Source of the DNA: CADEDV01 sp048498035
GTDB lineage: Bacteria > Bacteroidota > Bacteroidia > Chitinophagales > Chitinophagaceae
Length of the DNA stretch: 64,000 nucleotides
NCBI GenBank assembly: GCA_048498035.1
Contig: JBEHYT010000012.1
Span: forward strand, 91,728-155,727
Reading direction: 5' to 3'
The position numbers and the translations under genes are program-made. This document shows, piece by piece, positions 1-7,438 of this stretch. The notes under the pieces are model-generated. The model made no database searches. It saw only the letters and a program-made list of their open reading frames with translations, and had not been told where the DNA came from. Numbering within the stretch: the stretch's first letter is position 1; every line of letters starts with the position of its first letter.

Positions 1-557
1 AGTTGACGAAACAAGGCCGCCCGCACAATCAGGCACGCACCGCTTGCCCAAAACAAAGAGCAGCTATCATTGTACTGCGCATTATCCTCCTCAATCGTAT
101 CAAAGAGACGGCCGCGGGTAAATGTGTATCCATAGCGATCAATAAACCCGCCCGAACCGCCCGCGTATTCAAAATAATTCGGGCGCTGCAGCGAAAGGAC
201 TTTCGGTTGGGCAATGCCCACGCTGCTGTCGTCTTCCATCCGGTTAACCAGCTCCTGGATACAGCCAGCGGCAAGGTCTACATCGGTATTCAATAAAACG
301 AAGTAATCAGCCTGCAGGTCGCGAAGGCCCTCGTTATACCCACCAGCATAGCCATGGTTTGCCAACAGGCGGATAATAGTTATTGTGGGAAAATGCTGTT
401 CTACAAAATGAAGGGAATCGTCAGTTGAGGCGTTGTCGATCAGCACTACTTCACAATTCGCACATTCCTGGGCCATCACAGACGGCAGGTGCCGCTCCAG
501 GAACTGGCGCCCGTTATAATTGAGCAGGGCAATGATCACATGTGGCGCTGCTTTCAT
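1..557 (-). CDS. Family 2 glycosyltransferase, partial (N-terminal 185 residues)
   Basis: The reading frame starts at ATG 557-555 and runs open off the left edge, so the C-terminal part is missing. It should transfer a sugar from a nucleotide-activated donor onto a surface glycan at the cytoplasmic side of the membrane. Motifs of the GT-A fold are visible: IIALLNYNG near residue 8, the nucleotide-binding DNASTDDS near residue 42 and LLNTDVDL (DxD-like, metal and donor binding) near residue 88, then FWASGACLIVR near the break. It resembles rhamnosyltransferase-type GT2 enzymes, but acceptor and sugar cannot be told. It is translationally coupled to the upstream glycosyltransferase by an ATGA overlap (557-554), so the two are probably one operon with the acyltransferase and ribE further upstream. 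Confidence 0.88.
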   Translation of the reverse strand, partial: MKAAPHVIIALLNYNGRQFLERHLPSVMAQECANCEVVLIDNASTDDSLHFVEQHFPTITIIRLLANHGYAGGYNEGLRDLQADYFVLLNTDVDLAAGCIQELVNRMEDDSSVGIAQPKVLSLQRPNYFEYAGGSGGFIDRYGYTFTRGRLFDTIEEDNAQYNDSCSLFWASGACLIVRAALFRQ

Positions 558-1300
558 TTGCTGCGGAAATAATGATTACGGATTCGAAACAAGTCGCGCA
601 GGATGCGGAAAATATGGTGGTACCGTATTTTAGAATTGGGTTTTTCGATCCATTGCGCAACGGGCTGCTCAATGATCGTAGCCCGGAAACCCTCCGAACC
701 CTCTGACCGTTTGTGTCGCGCCAGGATTTCCACATCAAAGAGCCATTTACTAAAGAAAGGATCGGCAAACAGGCGCGCAGCCGTAGCCCGTTCAAAAAGC
801 TTGGCACCGCATTGCGTATCATATACAGGCTCATCAATCACCTTGCAAATGGCCGTAGCAACAATCCTGCTAAACCAGTGACGAACCAGGCTTCTTTTGA
901 TATTTTTTCCCAGCATTTGCACACGTGATCCCATCACAATGCGGGTAGATGAATGTAAGTTGGCTATATGTTGGAAAGCAACAAATTCAGAAAGGGGTGT
1001 AGATAGATCTGCATCGGCAAAGCCGATATACCGGCATTGAAAATTTTCGAGTGCGTGCAAAACGCCCTGGCGAACGGCATCCCCTTTTCCCACATTGGAA
1101 GGCAGGGAAAGCGCCGCAAACTGGTTGCCCGGCGGGATAGACTGAAGCAACGTAGCCGTATTATCACGACTGCCATCATCTACAAAAAGAATAAAGAAAT
1201 CCGGGTGCGCAAGCAAAAAATCCTGGAAAGCCTGAATATCCAGCCTCTTTTCCTCATTGTAGCAGGGAATGATCAAAACCGTGTCAAATTCAGGTATCAT
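554..1300 (-). CDS. Family 2 glycosyltransferase, dolichyl/polyprenyl-phosphate glucosyltransferase-like
   Basis: This 248-residue protein carries LIIPCYNEEKRL at its N-terminus, DDGSRDNT near residue 45 and GFADADLSTPL near residue 100, the pattern of ALG5/DPM1-like enzymes that load a hexose onto a polyprenyl phosphate. The frame is open upstream to 1438, but that extension overlaps the acyltransferase end and is not glycosyltransferase-like. ATG 1300 (MIPEFDTV) places the family motif at the expected distance and leaves a 41-base gap to the acyltransferase stop. The stop overlaps the next gene's ATG. Likely role: making a lipid-linked sugar for the neighbouring glycosyltransferase. The sugar is not readable from sequence. 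Confidence 0.88.
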   Translation of the reverse strand: MIPEFDTVLIIPCYNEEKRLDIQAFQDFLLAHPDFFILFVDDGSRDNTATLLQSIPPGNQFAALSLPSNVGKGDAVRQGVLHALENFQCRYIGFADADLSTPLSEFVAFQHIANLHSSTRIVMGSRVQMLGKNIKRSLVRHWFSRIVATAICKVIDEPVYDTQCGAKLFERATAARLFADPFFSKWLFDVEILARHKRSEGSEGFRATIIEQPVAQWIEKPNSKIRYHHIFRILRDLFRIRNHYFRSK

Positions 1301-1341
1301 ACGTGTGAAAAATAAAACCCGCACAAAATAACGGAAAAGCC

Positions 1342-2439
1342 TTAGGACACATAATGTTTTTTCAACCGGAGAAATGGCTTTTCGAGCAACTGGAAACTCA
1401 GTACACTGCCTATGATGGCAGCTACTGTTACCGTGCATGCGCTAAGCAAATCATTTTGATGAGGCGAAAACCATCCGGCTTTATTAAGACCATTCTTTAT
1501 GTAGGAAAAGAAAAGGATATAGATTGGCCAATGCAATACGTACAAGCCATAAGAAATGCGACCAAAAAAGCGAAGCAATGAAATCGACAGTATTTTTTGC
1601 AAAACGGTAGCCCGTGGTTGTACTACTTCATACACCAGGAGACCAAAAAGAAATGCGAAGGTGGTATATCCAAGGAAGGCAAGATAAGGAAGTGTGAACT
1701 GGTGGCTCCCGTTAATGAAATAAAACGCAAAATTGATGGCAGCCATCAATGTTACAATAACAGCCGTATACCGGTCCAGGAAGCGGGGTGCAAAACGCGG
1801 AAGCAGGGCCACCATTGCACCAATACAAATTCCGTCAATCCTTGTGAAGGTGTACAGCGTATCATACTCGAGGTTGGCAACATGATTTGCCCACACCATA
1901 TATCGGCAAACACCTACCAGCACCAAAAGCAGGAAAGCTGCTATGAAGAGACGTTTTGGTGTTTTTACCAGCAGGATCACCATTGGCCACAGCAGGTAAA
2001 ATTGTTCTTCCACCGCCAGTGACCAGGTATGTTGTAATACCGGTGAACCGGCTTGAGGATGAAAAACAAAAAGCCAGTTCTGGAGGTAGGTCCATAGCCA
2101 CCACTGATGCGTTGTATAATATGCCACGTCTGGGCTTCCGGGACGTATCAGCGGCAATACGATCAGGAAAACGATGAGCAGTCCGTAATAAAGCGGAAAG
2201 ATCCGGAGCACCCGGCGAACATAAAAATTCCGCAGGTAATGCGGCCGTCCAACCGTATCTATCAATATCTGTGTAATCAGGAAGCCGGACAGAACAAAAA
2301 ACAAATCAACGCCCAGCCAGCCAAAGAAGAAATAGTTCATGAAGCCAAAGTTGTGCAACAGCACCACCAGCAATATCGCAATACCCCGCAGGCCATCAAG
2401 GGCGGGGTAGTAAGTTTTGCGGTGGAGAGGCTCTGACAT
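1342..2439 (-). CDS. Acyltransferase 3 family membrane protein (OafA/YrhL-like)
   Basis: The 365-residue product is an integral membrane O-acyltransferase with about ten hydrophobic segments. Diagnostic features are the N-terminal YYPALDGLRGIAILLVV with its conserved Arg, the histidine in VVLLHNFG, FFVLSGFLIT, and the RVLRIFPLYY and WSLAVEEQFYLLWP motifs. Such proteins acetylate or succinylate cell-surface polysaccharides, using acyl-CoA from the cytoplasm. No SGNH esterase domain is attached. The position directly upstream of two glycosyltransferases fits decoration of the same glycan. Its start lies 11 bases downstream of the ribE stop, so it may be co-transcribed with ribE. Confidence 0.93.
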   Translation of the reverse strand: MSEPLHRKTYYPALDGLRGIAILLVVLLHNFGFMNYFFFGWLGVDLFFVLSGFLITQILIDTVGRPHYLRNFYVRRVLRIFPLYYGLLIVFLIVLPLIRPGSPDVAYYTTHQWWLWTYLQNWLFVFHPQAGSPVLQHTWSLAVEEQFYLLWPMVILLVKTPKRLFIAAFLLLVLVGVCRYMVWANHVANLEYDTLYTFTRIDGICIGAMVALLPRFAPRFLDRYTAVIVTLMAAINFAFYFINGSHQFTLPYLAFLGYTTFAFLFGLLVYEVVQPRATVLQKILSISLLRFFGRISYGLYVLHWPIYILFFSYIKNGLNKAGWFSPHQNDLLSACTVTVAAIIGSVLSFQLLEKPFLRLKKHYVS

Positions 2440-2450
2440 GAACGAAGCAG

Positions 2451-3044
2451 TTATTTCTTCTTTAAAGATAATTTTCGCTGGAGATATTTACCAAGAATGT
2501 CGAATTCAAGATTAACCAATGTTCCCGGCTCTACTGTGCGCAGATTGGTGTGTTCAAATGTATAGGGAATAATAGCTACCGTAAAATGCCTTCTTTTTAC
2601 ATTAAAAACGGTCAGGCTGATGCCATTTACGGCAATGGAACCTTTTTCAATAACCAACGCTGCAAAACGACCCGGAAACTGGAATTCATATTCCCAGCTT
2701 CCCCCTTTTTCTTTCTTTTTAGTGCAGGTAGCGGTACAGTCCACATGCCCCTGCACAAAATGGCCGTCCAGGCGGCCGTTTGCGGCCAGGCAGCGTTCCA
2801 GGTTCAGCAGGCTCCCTTCTTTCCAGGCGCCCAGGTCCGTTTTTCGCAGCGTTTCATCAATGGCGGTTACCCGGTGGCGCTCGCCATCTACCTCCTCCAC
2901 GGTAAGGCAAACGCCACTATGACTTACACTCTGGTCTACCTTAAAACCGCCTGACAGCGGCGATTGGATCCAAAAACTACGGTTAGTGCCCTTGCTGCTT
3001 ACCGACTGAACGGTGCCCAGGGCTTCAATTATTCCTGTAAACAT
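2451..3044 (-). CDS. ribE: Riboflavin synthase, alpha subunit
   Basis: The 197-residue enzyme dismutates two 6,7-dimethyl-8-ribityllumazines to riboflavin plus the pyrimidinedione, the last step of vitamin B2 synthesis. The start MFTGIIEALG is the family signature. Two lumazine-binding barrels follow (about residues 1-90 and 95-190), the second with LERCLAANGRLDGHFVQGHVD bridging into GISLTVFNV. Length is normal for the family. No FMN riboswitch is visible in front of it, and the other rib genes are not in this window. It is the first gene of a minus-strand run that continues into surface-glycan genes with an 11-base gap; no functional link to them is evident. Confidence 0.95.
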   Translation of the reverse strand: MFTGIIEALGTVQSVSSKGTNRSFWIQSPLSGGFKVDQSVSHSGVCLTVEEVDGERHRVTAIDETLRKTDLGAWKEGSLLNLERCLAANGRLDGHFVQGHVDCTATCTKKKEKGGSWEYEFQFPGRFAALVIEKGSIAVNGISLTVFNVKRRHFTVAIIPYTFEHTNLRTVEPGTLVNLEFDILGKYLQRKLSLKKK

Positions 3045-3141
3045 GCCTGCAAAATACTATTTATCAACCGGTAAAAGGTGGGTAAAGAGGAGGTTGCGAA
3101 AGTTATGCACCTAAAAACTTTCGGGAAATGAAGAATTGTAT

Positions 3142-3149
3142 TATCTTTG
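3142..3149 (+). promoter_or_regulatory. rpsU promoter -7 element (TATCTTTG)
   Basis: TATCTTTG fits the Bacteroidota -7 consensus TAnnTTTG and lies 35 bases before the rpsU start. No clear TTG -33 element stands at the ideal spacing, although a TTTC lies about 20 bases upstream. Confidence 0.6.
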
Positions 3150-3163
3150 CAACCTCTAAAAAC

Positions 3164-3178
3164 ATACCAGGGAGGTAT
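3164..3178 (+). promoter_or_regulatory. Perfect Shine-Dalgarno of rpsU inside a small inverted repeat
   Basis: GGAGG at 3171-3175 is a perfect anti-SD match, 8 bases before the rpsU ATG. Most genes in this window have no such motif. ATACC (3164-3168) and GGTAT (3174-3178) could pair and partly cover it. In Flavobacterium-type ribosomes the anti-SD is held by bS21, bS18 and bS6, and rpsU is known to keep a strong SD as an autogenous sensor; this site fits that picture. Confidence 0.7.
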
Positions 3179-3183
3179 ATACT

Positions 3184-3381
3184 ATGTTAATCATCGATTC
3201 CAAAGATTGCGAAAACATCGACAAAGCGCTGAAGAAATACAAGAAGAAATTCGAGAAATCGAAAGTATTGCTGCAACTGCGCGAGCGTCAGAGCTTCACA
3301 AAACCATCGGTAAAACGCCGTGGTGAAGTGTTGAAAGCGATCTACAAGCAGAAGATCGCCAGCGGCAAGATTGAAGGATAA
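3184..3381 (+). CDS. rpsU: 30S ribosomal protein bS21
   Basis: The 65-residue basic protein begins MLIIDSKDCENIDKALKKYK and contains ERQSFTKPSVKRRGEVLKA, the characteristic Bacteroidota bS21 with its high Lys/Arg content. bS21 sits on the 30S platform near the 3' end of 16S rRNA and, in Bacteroidota, helps hide the anti-Shine-Dalgarno sequence. The gene is monocistronic by layout: promoter at 3142, strong SD at 3171, and a long hairpin terminator at 3406-3447. The SD makes autogenous translational control likely, a point inferred from studies of related bacteria. Confidence 0.96.
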   Translation: MLIIDSKDCENIDKALKKYKKKFEKSKVLLQLRERQSFTKPSVKRRGEVLKAIYKQKIASGKIEG

Positions 3382-3405
3382 TTTAACCTCATTTCCGATA
3401 ATAGG

Positions 3406-3447
3406 AGATAGCTGCAAAGTTTTATAGCTTTGTAGCTATCTTTTTTT
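3406..3447 (+). terminator. rpsU terminator, overlapping the recombinase promoter
   Basis: Arms 3406-3419 (AGATAGCTGCAAAG) and 3428-3441 (CTTTGTAGCTATCT) pair over 14 bases with one G-T wobble around an 8-base loop, followed by a T run to 3447. The T run touches the ATG of the next gene, and TAGCTTTG (3425-3432), a good -7 element, lies within the loop and right arm. Confidence 0.85.
3425..3432 (+). promoter_or_regulatory. Candidate -7 element (TAGCTTTG) of the Xer recombinase gene
   Basis: TAGCTTTG matches TAnnTTTG and lies 15 bases before ATG 3448, so the transcript would have a leader of fewer than about ten bases. It is embedded in the rpsU terminator hairpin. Confidence 0.5.
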
Positions 3448-4359
3448 ATGTCCATATCCCAGCCTGCAAAGCCAGAATACGTTGAAACCTTTCTCAATTA
3501 TCTCAAATTTGAGAAGCGCTATTCCTATCATACGCTCCTCTCGTATGAGACGGATCTGCGTGATTTTTTTGCATTTCTCGGGCAGCAGTTTGGTCCGCTT
3601 GCCTTACCCGAAATTTCAGCTGCTTTTATACGCAGCTGGCTCGCCCACCTCAAAGACAACCAGCTAAGCGCTAAATCCATTCACCGGAAAATATCCTCCC
3701 TGCGAAGTTTCTTCAAATACCAGTTGCGAACGGGCAGCTTGGAAAAAACGCCCATGGCGGCGATCACCGCGCCTAAAATGCCCAGGCGGTTGCCGGCCTT
3801 CCTGAAAGAACCCGAAACTGAACAACTGGCGCAGATGGTGAAGACCGGCGCCGACGACTGGAATAGTCTCAACGCCAACATGTTACTAATGCTCTTTTAC
3901 AAAACGGGCATGCGACTGAGCGAGTTGATCAACCTGCGGGAAAACCAGGTAGACAGTTCCAGGAAACAGTTAAAAGTGCTTGGAAAAGGAAATAAGGAGC
4001 GCATCATCCCCGTAGGCACAGAAACATTGGATAGCATCCGCGATTACCGCCAGGCCAAACGACGGGAATTTGAGAAAACGGATGATTTTCTGCTTGTTAC
4101 GGCAAAGGGAAAAAAGCTATATCCCAAATATGCCTACTTATTGGTGAAAAAATACCTGGGAGAAGTAAGTACCCTGGATAAAAAAAGCCCTCACGTACTA
4201 CGGCATACGTTTGCCACTCATTTGCTCAATGCGGGCGCAGATCTGAATGCCGTAAAGGAGCTGCTGGGCCATAGCAGCCTCGCTTCTACACAGGTATATA
4301 CGCACAATAGTATTGAAAAGCTGAAGGACGTGCATAAAAAGGCCCACCCCAGGGGCTAA
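3448..4359 (+). CDS. xerC: Tyrosine recombinase, XerC/XerD family
   Basis: The 303-residue protein has the SAM-like core-binding N-terminal domain (about 1-95, FLNYLKFEKRYSYHTLLSYE) and the catalytic domain with all key residues: Arg in GMRLSEL, Lys in GKGNKERIIP, HVLRHTFATHLL (His-x-x-Arg), LGHSS and the nucleophile Tyr in STQVYTH. Length is that of chromosomal Xer proteins that resolve chromosome dimers at dif with FtsK. Its place between rpsU and hpf, with no phage genes nearby, argues for a housekeeping Xer rather than a mobile-element integrase. XerC versus XerD cannot be decided from sequence alone. Confidence 0.92.
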   Translation: MSISQPAKPEYVETFLNYLKFEKRYSYHTLLSYETDLRDFFAFLGQQFGPLALPEISAAFIRSWLAHLKDNQLSAKSIHRKISSLRSFFKYQLRTGSLEKTPMAAITAPKMPRRLPAFLKEPETEQLAQMVKTGADDWNSLNANMLLMLFYKTGMRLSELINLRENQVDSSRKQLKVLGKGNKERIIPVGTETLDSIRDYRQAKRREFEKTDDFLLVTAKGKKLYPKYAYLLVKKYLGEVSTLDKKSPHVLRHTFATHLLNAGADLNAVKELLGHSSLASTQVYTHNSIEKLKDVHKKAHPRG

Positions 4360-4428
4360 AATGGCAAAGATCCGGTTTGGAAAAAGTTCGCGAAAAAGGC
4401 AATAAAAATTATCCCAAAATTGAAAAGA

Positions 4429-4464
4429 AAGTGCCCGTTTTTTTTGAAATGGCACTCTTTTTTT
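4429..4464 (+). terminator. Probable terminator of the Xer gene
   Basis: AAGTGCC (4429-4435) can pair with GGCACT (4451-4456) around a 15-base T-rich loop, followed by C and seven T. The large loop makes it weaker than the other terminators here. Confidence 0.55.
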
Positions 4465-4558
4465 GGTAGTTTCAATACACAATCGCTAACGAGATTGTCT
4501 TCCTGTAAAAAGGATATTCATAAGTTCTTTTATTTATTGTTTCACTGACTAAATTTCG

Positions 4559-4864
4559 ATGACTATGAACGTAAACATTCAGACCGTTCGTTTTGATGCG
4601 GACAGCCGGTTAACAGAGTATGTGACCCGTAAATTGCAAAAGTTGAGCACTTTTCATGATCGCATCATTAAAGTAAACGTATTCCTGAAACTTGACAATG
4701 TAGTTCATCAGATCAAGGACAAAATTGCTGAGATCAGTGTTCATGTACCCAAACATGATTTTTTTGTAAAATCAACCAGTAAATCATTTGAAGAATCGTT
4801 TGACGATGCGTTTGAATCCATCGTCAACCAACTGAAAAGAAAAAAAGAAAAGCAAGCTGCCTGA
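4559..4864 (+). CDS. hpf: Ribosome hibernation promoting factor / RaiA family
   Basis: The 101-residue short-form protein has the S30AE fold: NVNIQTVRFDADSRLTEYV, then LQKLSTFHDRIIKVNVFLKL and the basic helix ending NQLKRKKEKQAA. It binds the 30S decoding centre and keeps ribosomes inactive in stationary phase. The long-form dimerisation domain is absent. Two ATGs compete, 4559 (MTMNVN) and 4565 (MNVN); 4559 is used because neither has an SD and it is upstream, but 4565 is equally plausible. A strong terminator follows at once, so it is a single-gene unit preceded by 200 bases without a gene. Confidence 0.92.
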   Translation: MTMNVNIQTVRFDADSRLTEYVTRKLQKLSTFHDRIIKVNVFLKLDNVVHQIKDKIAEISVHVPKHDFFVKSTSKSFEESFDDAFESIVNQLKRKKEKQAA

Positions 4865-4872
4865 CAAATTTG

Positions 4873-4902
4873 AAGACCCCGTAAATGCGGGGTCTTTTTT
4901 TT
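4873..4902 (+). terminator. hpf terminator
   Basis: AGACCCCG (4874-4881) and CGGGGTCT (4888-4895) form a perfect 8-bp stem with a TAAATG loop, followed by eight T. It closes the hpf unit before the tRNA-tuf operon. The rest of 4903-5071 shows no gene or recognisable RNA. Confidence 0.92.
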
Positions 4903-5071
4903 ATTTAAGAGCCTGGAAGATGGATGTGTTCGCCCATTCCCGGGCAGGGCGTTGCGGATAAAGTAAACTTGGAGGTCCGGAATGATTGGCTGAGGGTGGC
5001 GGTTATCATGTCATAGCCGCCCGGTCAGGGCTGATTTTTAAACTCTTCTGAAAAAAAAGAGGCACAAAATT

Positions 5072-5100
5072 TTTGCAATATCTAAATTCCCTTACCTTTG
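5072..5100 (+). promoter_or_regulatory. Promoter of the tRNA-tuf operon
   Basis: TTTG at 5072-5075, a 17-base spacer and TACCTTTG at 5093-5100 make a near-ideal Bacteroidota sigma-A promoter. Transcription would begin about 70 bases before tRNA-Thr. Confidence 0.85.
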
Positions 5101-5175
5101 CCTTCCCAAAATTTTGGGGTAGTTCTTTATTGTCCATCAGGTCTTTTACCGGGCCGGACAATGGGTGCCCAGATT

Positions 5176-5248
5176 GCCACTTTAGCTCAGCTGGTAGAGC
5201 AACTGATTTGTAATCAGTAGGTCGTTGGTTCGATTCCGACAAGTGGCT
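5176..5248 (+). tRNA. tRNA-Thr (anticodon TGT)
   Basis: A full cloverleaf is visible. Acceptor GCCACTT pairs with AAGTGGC, the anticodon stem ACTGA/TCAGT closes the loop TTTGTAA (anticodon TGT), the T-loop is TTCGATT, and the discriminator is T5248. CCA is not encoded. It is the first tRNA of the Thr-Tyr-Gly-Thr cluster in front of tuf. Confidence 0.96.
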
Positions 5249-5336
5249 CGATGCGCCGGGTCTGCGGAGTTAAAGCAGGCGGTTGGTGTGCGGCCGGCTG
5301 AGGTTGTTCAGCAGGTGGCGCCAGCGGGCGATTCAA

Positions 5337-5419
5337 GGGCAAGTAGCCAAGTGGCCAACGGCAACAGACTGTAAATCTGTCCTCTTCGGAGTTCGGTGGT
5401 TCGAATCCATCCTTGCCCA
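5337..5419 (+). tRNA. tRNA-Tyr (anticodon GTA)
   Basis: Acceptor GGGCAAG (5337-5343) pairs with CTTGCCC (5412-5418), with discriminator A5419. The anticodon stem ACAGA/TCTGT encloses CTGTAAA (anticodon GTA), and the long variable arm CCTCTTCGGAG is typical of class II tRNA-Tyr. Confidence 0.96.
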
Positions 5420-5511
5420 CGAAAATGTGAATGAATAGCGGTGATTGGTAGTTCTTTTTTAGCCGTGCGAAGATGAACGGGTTTCACATTCCTGGTTCAT
5501 TTTTGGTAAAA

Positions 5512-5584
5512 GCGGGAGTAGCTCATTTGGTAGAGCGGTAGCCTTCCAAGCTTCAGGTGGCCGGTTCGAGCCCGGTCTCCCGCT
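5512..5584 (+). tRNA. tRNA-Gly (anticodon TCC)
   Basis: Acceptor GCGGGAG pairs with CTCCCGC, discriminator T5584. The anticodon loop is CTTCCAA (anticodon TCC). The anticodon stem GTAGC/GCTTC has one T-T mismatch at its second pair, as also seen in some other bacterial tRNA-Gly(TCC). Confidence 0.94.
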
Positions 5585-5622
5585 CACGAGTCATCCGGCA
5601 AATAGCTTCAATGACTCAAAAA

Positions 5623-5694
<72 letters not shown>

Positions 5695-5840
5695 CTATCG
5701 TTGCGCTGGCGGTGAAAGCAGCCTGTTTCTGTTGAAATGGAAAAGATTCACTGCTTTCGCATTTTCGTGCAAGTGATCCGCATAAGCGGGTGCTGGTTAT
5801 AAATTTAAAATTTAGTAAACACAACTAAAAACCGATAACA

Positions 5841-7028
5841 ATGTCAAAAGAGACCTTTAAGAGGGACAAACCCCACGTTAACGTTGGTACCATCGGTCAC
5901 ATTGACCACGGTAAGACAACTTTGACTGCGGCTATCACAACCATTCTGGCACAGAAAGGTATGGCGCAGGCAAAAAAATATGATGAAATTGATGCCGCCC
6001 CGGAAGAAAAAGAACGTGGTATCACCATCAATACAGCTCACGTTGAGTATCAGACGGACAACCGTCACTATGCTCACGTAGACTGCCCTGGTCACGCTGA
6101 CTATGTTAAAAACATGATCACCGGTGCTGCCCAGATGGACGGTGCTATCCTGGTAGTGGCTGCTACAGACGGCCCGATGCCACAAACTAAAGAGCACATC
6201 CTGCTGGCCCGCCAGGTAGGTGTACCTAAAATAGTTGTGTTCATGAACAAAGTAGACCTGGTTGACGATCCTGAACTGCTTGACCTGGTTGAAATGGAAA
6301 TTCGTGATCTGCTGACATTCTACGGTTTCGACGGTGCTAACACCCCAATCATCCAGGGTTCTGCTTCCGGCGCTCTCGCTGGCGACGAAAAATGGGTTAA
6401 AGGTGTTGAACAACTGATGGAAGCTGTTGATACTTATATTCCCCTGCCTCCGCGTCCGGTTGACCAACCGTTCCTGATGTCTGTGGAAGACGTATTCTCT
6501 ATCACCGGTCGTGGTACAGTTGCTACCGGTCGTATTGAGCGCGGTCGTATCAAAGTAGGTGAGCCGGTTGAAATCGTAGGTCTGATCGAAAAACCACTTT
6601 CTTCTACCTGCACAGGTGTGGAAATGTTCCGCAAACTGCTGGATGAAGGTGAAGCTGGTGATAACGCAGGTCTGCTGCTCCGTGGTATTGAGAAAACCCA
6701 GATCCGTCGTGGTATGGTAATCGTAAAACCCGGTTCTATCACTCCGCACACAGAATTCAAATGCGAAGTATACGTACTGAGCAAAGAAGAAGGTGGACGT
6801 CACACTCCATTCTTCAACAAATACCGCCCTCAATTCTACTTCCGTACAACTGACGTTACCGGTGAAGTAGAACTGAACGCAGGAACAGAAATGGTAATGC
6901 CTGGTGATAACACCTCACTTACCGTTAAACTGATCCAGCCAATCGCGATGGAAAAAGGTTTGAAATTCGCGATCCGTGAAGGTGGTCGGACCGTAGGTGC
7001 CGGACAGGTAACTGAGATCATCAAATAA
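5841..7028 (+). CDS. tuf: Translation elongation factor Tu
   Basis: The 395-residue GTPase delivers aminoacyl-tRNA to the ribosome. All G motifs are present: GHIDHGKTTLT (G1), RGITINTAHVE (G2), DCPGHADYVKNMI (G3), NKVDLVDD (G4) and GSASGAL (G5), followed by beta-barrel domains 2 and 3 ending VTEIIK. Length matches the family. The gene follows four tRNAs and is followed by tRNA-Trp, the arrangement known from Bacteroidota and, for the tRNA part, from the E. coli tufB operon. There is no SD before the ATG, as expected for Bacteroidota. Confidence 0.99.
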   Translation: MSKETFKRDKPHVNVGTIGHIDHGKTTLTAAITTILAQKGMAQAKKYDEIDAAPEEKERGITINTAHVEYQTDNRHYAHVDCPGHADYVKNMITGAAQMDGAILVVAATDGPMPQTKEHILLARQVGVPKIVVFMNKVDLVDDPELLDLVEMEIRDLLTFYGFDGANTPIIQGSASGALAGDEKWVKGVEQLMEAVDTYIPLPPRPVDQPFLMSVEDVFSITGRGTVATGRIERGRIKVGEPVEIVGLIEKPLSSTCTGVEMFRKLLDEGEAGDNAGLLLRGIEKTQIRRGMVIVKPGSITPHTEFKCEVYVLSKEEGGRHTPFFNKYRPQFYFRTTDVTGEVELNAGTEMVMPGDNTSLTVKLIQPIAMEKGLKFAIREGGRTVGAGQVTEIIK

Positions 7029-7075
7029 GGATAGCCTAATTTTAAACGGCACATCCTTTAAGCAAAAGATTTTCA

Positions 7076-7083
7076 TATCTTTG
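7076..7083 (+). promoter_or_regulatory. -7 element TATCTTTG before tRNA-Trp/secE/nusG
   Basis: TATCTTTG matches the -7 consensus and lies 51 bases upstream of tRNA-Trp. The -33 region is weak (CTTT at 7056-7059). It suggests that tRNA-Trp-secE-nusG can be transcribed separately from tuf. Confidence 0.6.
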
Positions 7084-7134
7084 CAACATATGCTAAAAGC
7101 TGTCCGCCGAAAGGGGATAGCTTTTAGCTTTCTT

Positions 7135-7205
7135 ACGGGCGTAGTTCAATGGCAGAATAGCGGTCTCCAAAACCGTTGATGGGAGTTCGAATCTCTCCGC
7201 CCGTG
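7135..7205 (+). tRNA. tRNA-Trp (anticodon CCA)
   Basis: Acceptor ACGGGCG (7135-7141) pairs with CGCCCGT (7198-7204), with discriminator G7205. The anticodon loop is CTCCAAA (anticodon CCA) on a GCGGT/ACCGT stem. It lies 20 bases before secE, a conserved Bacteroidota arrangement. Confidence 0.96.
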
Positions 7206-7225
7206 CCACATTCAAATTGATTGTC

Positions 7226-7420
7226 ATGACTAAAATCAGCAACTATTTCCGCGATTCCTATAAGGAACTGGTTGAAAAAGTGACCTGGCCTACCTGGGCA
7301 GAACTACAGCAGTCCACCATGATCGTGCTGGGCGCTACCATCGTAATTACCCTGCTGATTGCGCTGATGGACTATGTTTCCGGCGGCGTACTGAAACAGG
7401 TGTACAAATTATTTTATTAA
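7226..7420 (+). CDS. secE: Preprotein translocase subunit SecE
   Basis: The 64-residue single-span protein clamps SecY in the translocon. It shows the amphipathic SecE signature DSYKELVEKVTWPTWAEL followed by one membrane segment (about residues 30-52, MIVLGATIVITLLIALMDYV). The frame could start at TTG 7217, but ATG 7226 (MTKISNYF) is the usual Bacteroidota start. It is followed 18 bases later by nusG. Confidence 0.96.
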   Translation: MTKISNYFRDSYKELVEKVTWPTWAELQQSTMIVLGATIVITLLIALMDYVSGGVLKQVYKLFY

Positions 7421-7438
7421 GCTATTCAACCGTAGGAT

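Noticed and set aside
3..296. 97-codon plus-strand frame at the left edge
   Set aside because: It is antisense to the clearly conserved glycosyltransferase 1-557.
3448..4359. Mobile-element integrase for the island
   Set aside because: The Xer protein is 35 kb away, in a housekeeping context, and has the size and motifs of chromosomal XerC/D.
4903..5071. Small RNA gene such as 6S or tmRNA between hpf and the tRNAs
   Set aside because: No conserved fold or motif of a known RNA could be recognised.
5844..6833. 329-codon open frame antisense to tuf
   Set aside because: Mirror of the strong codon bias of tuf; no family features and no start context.
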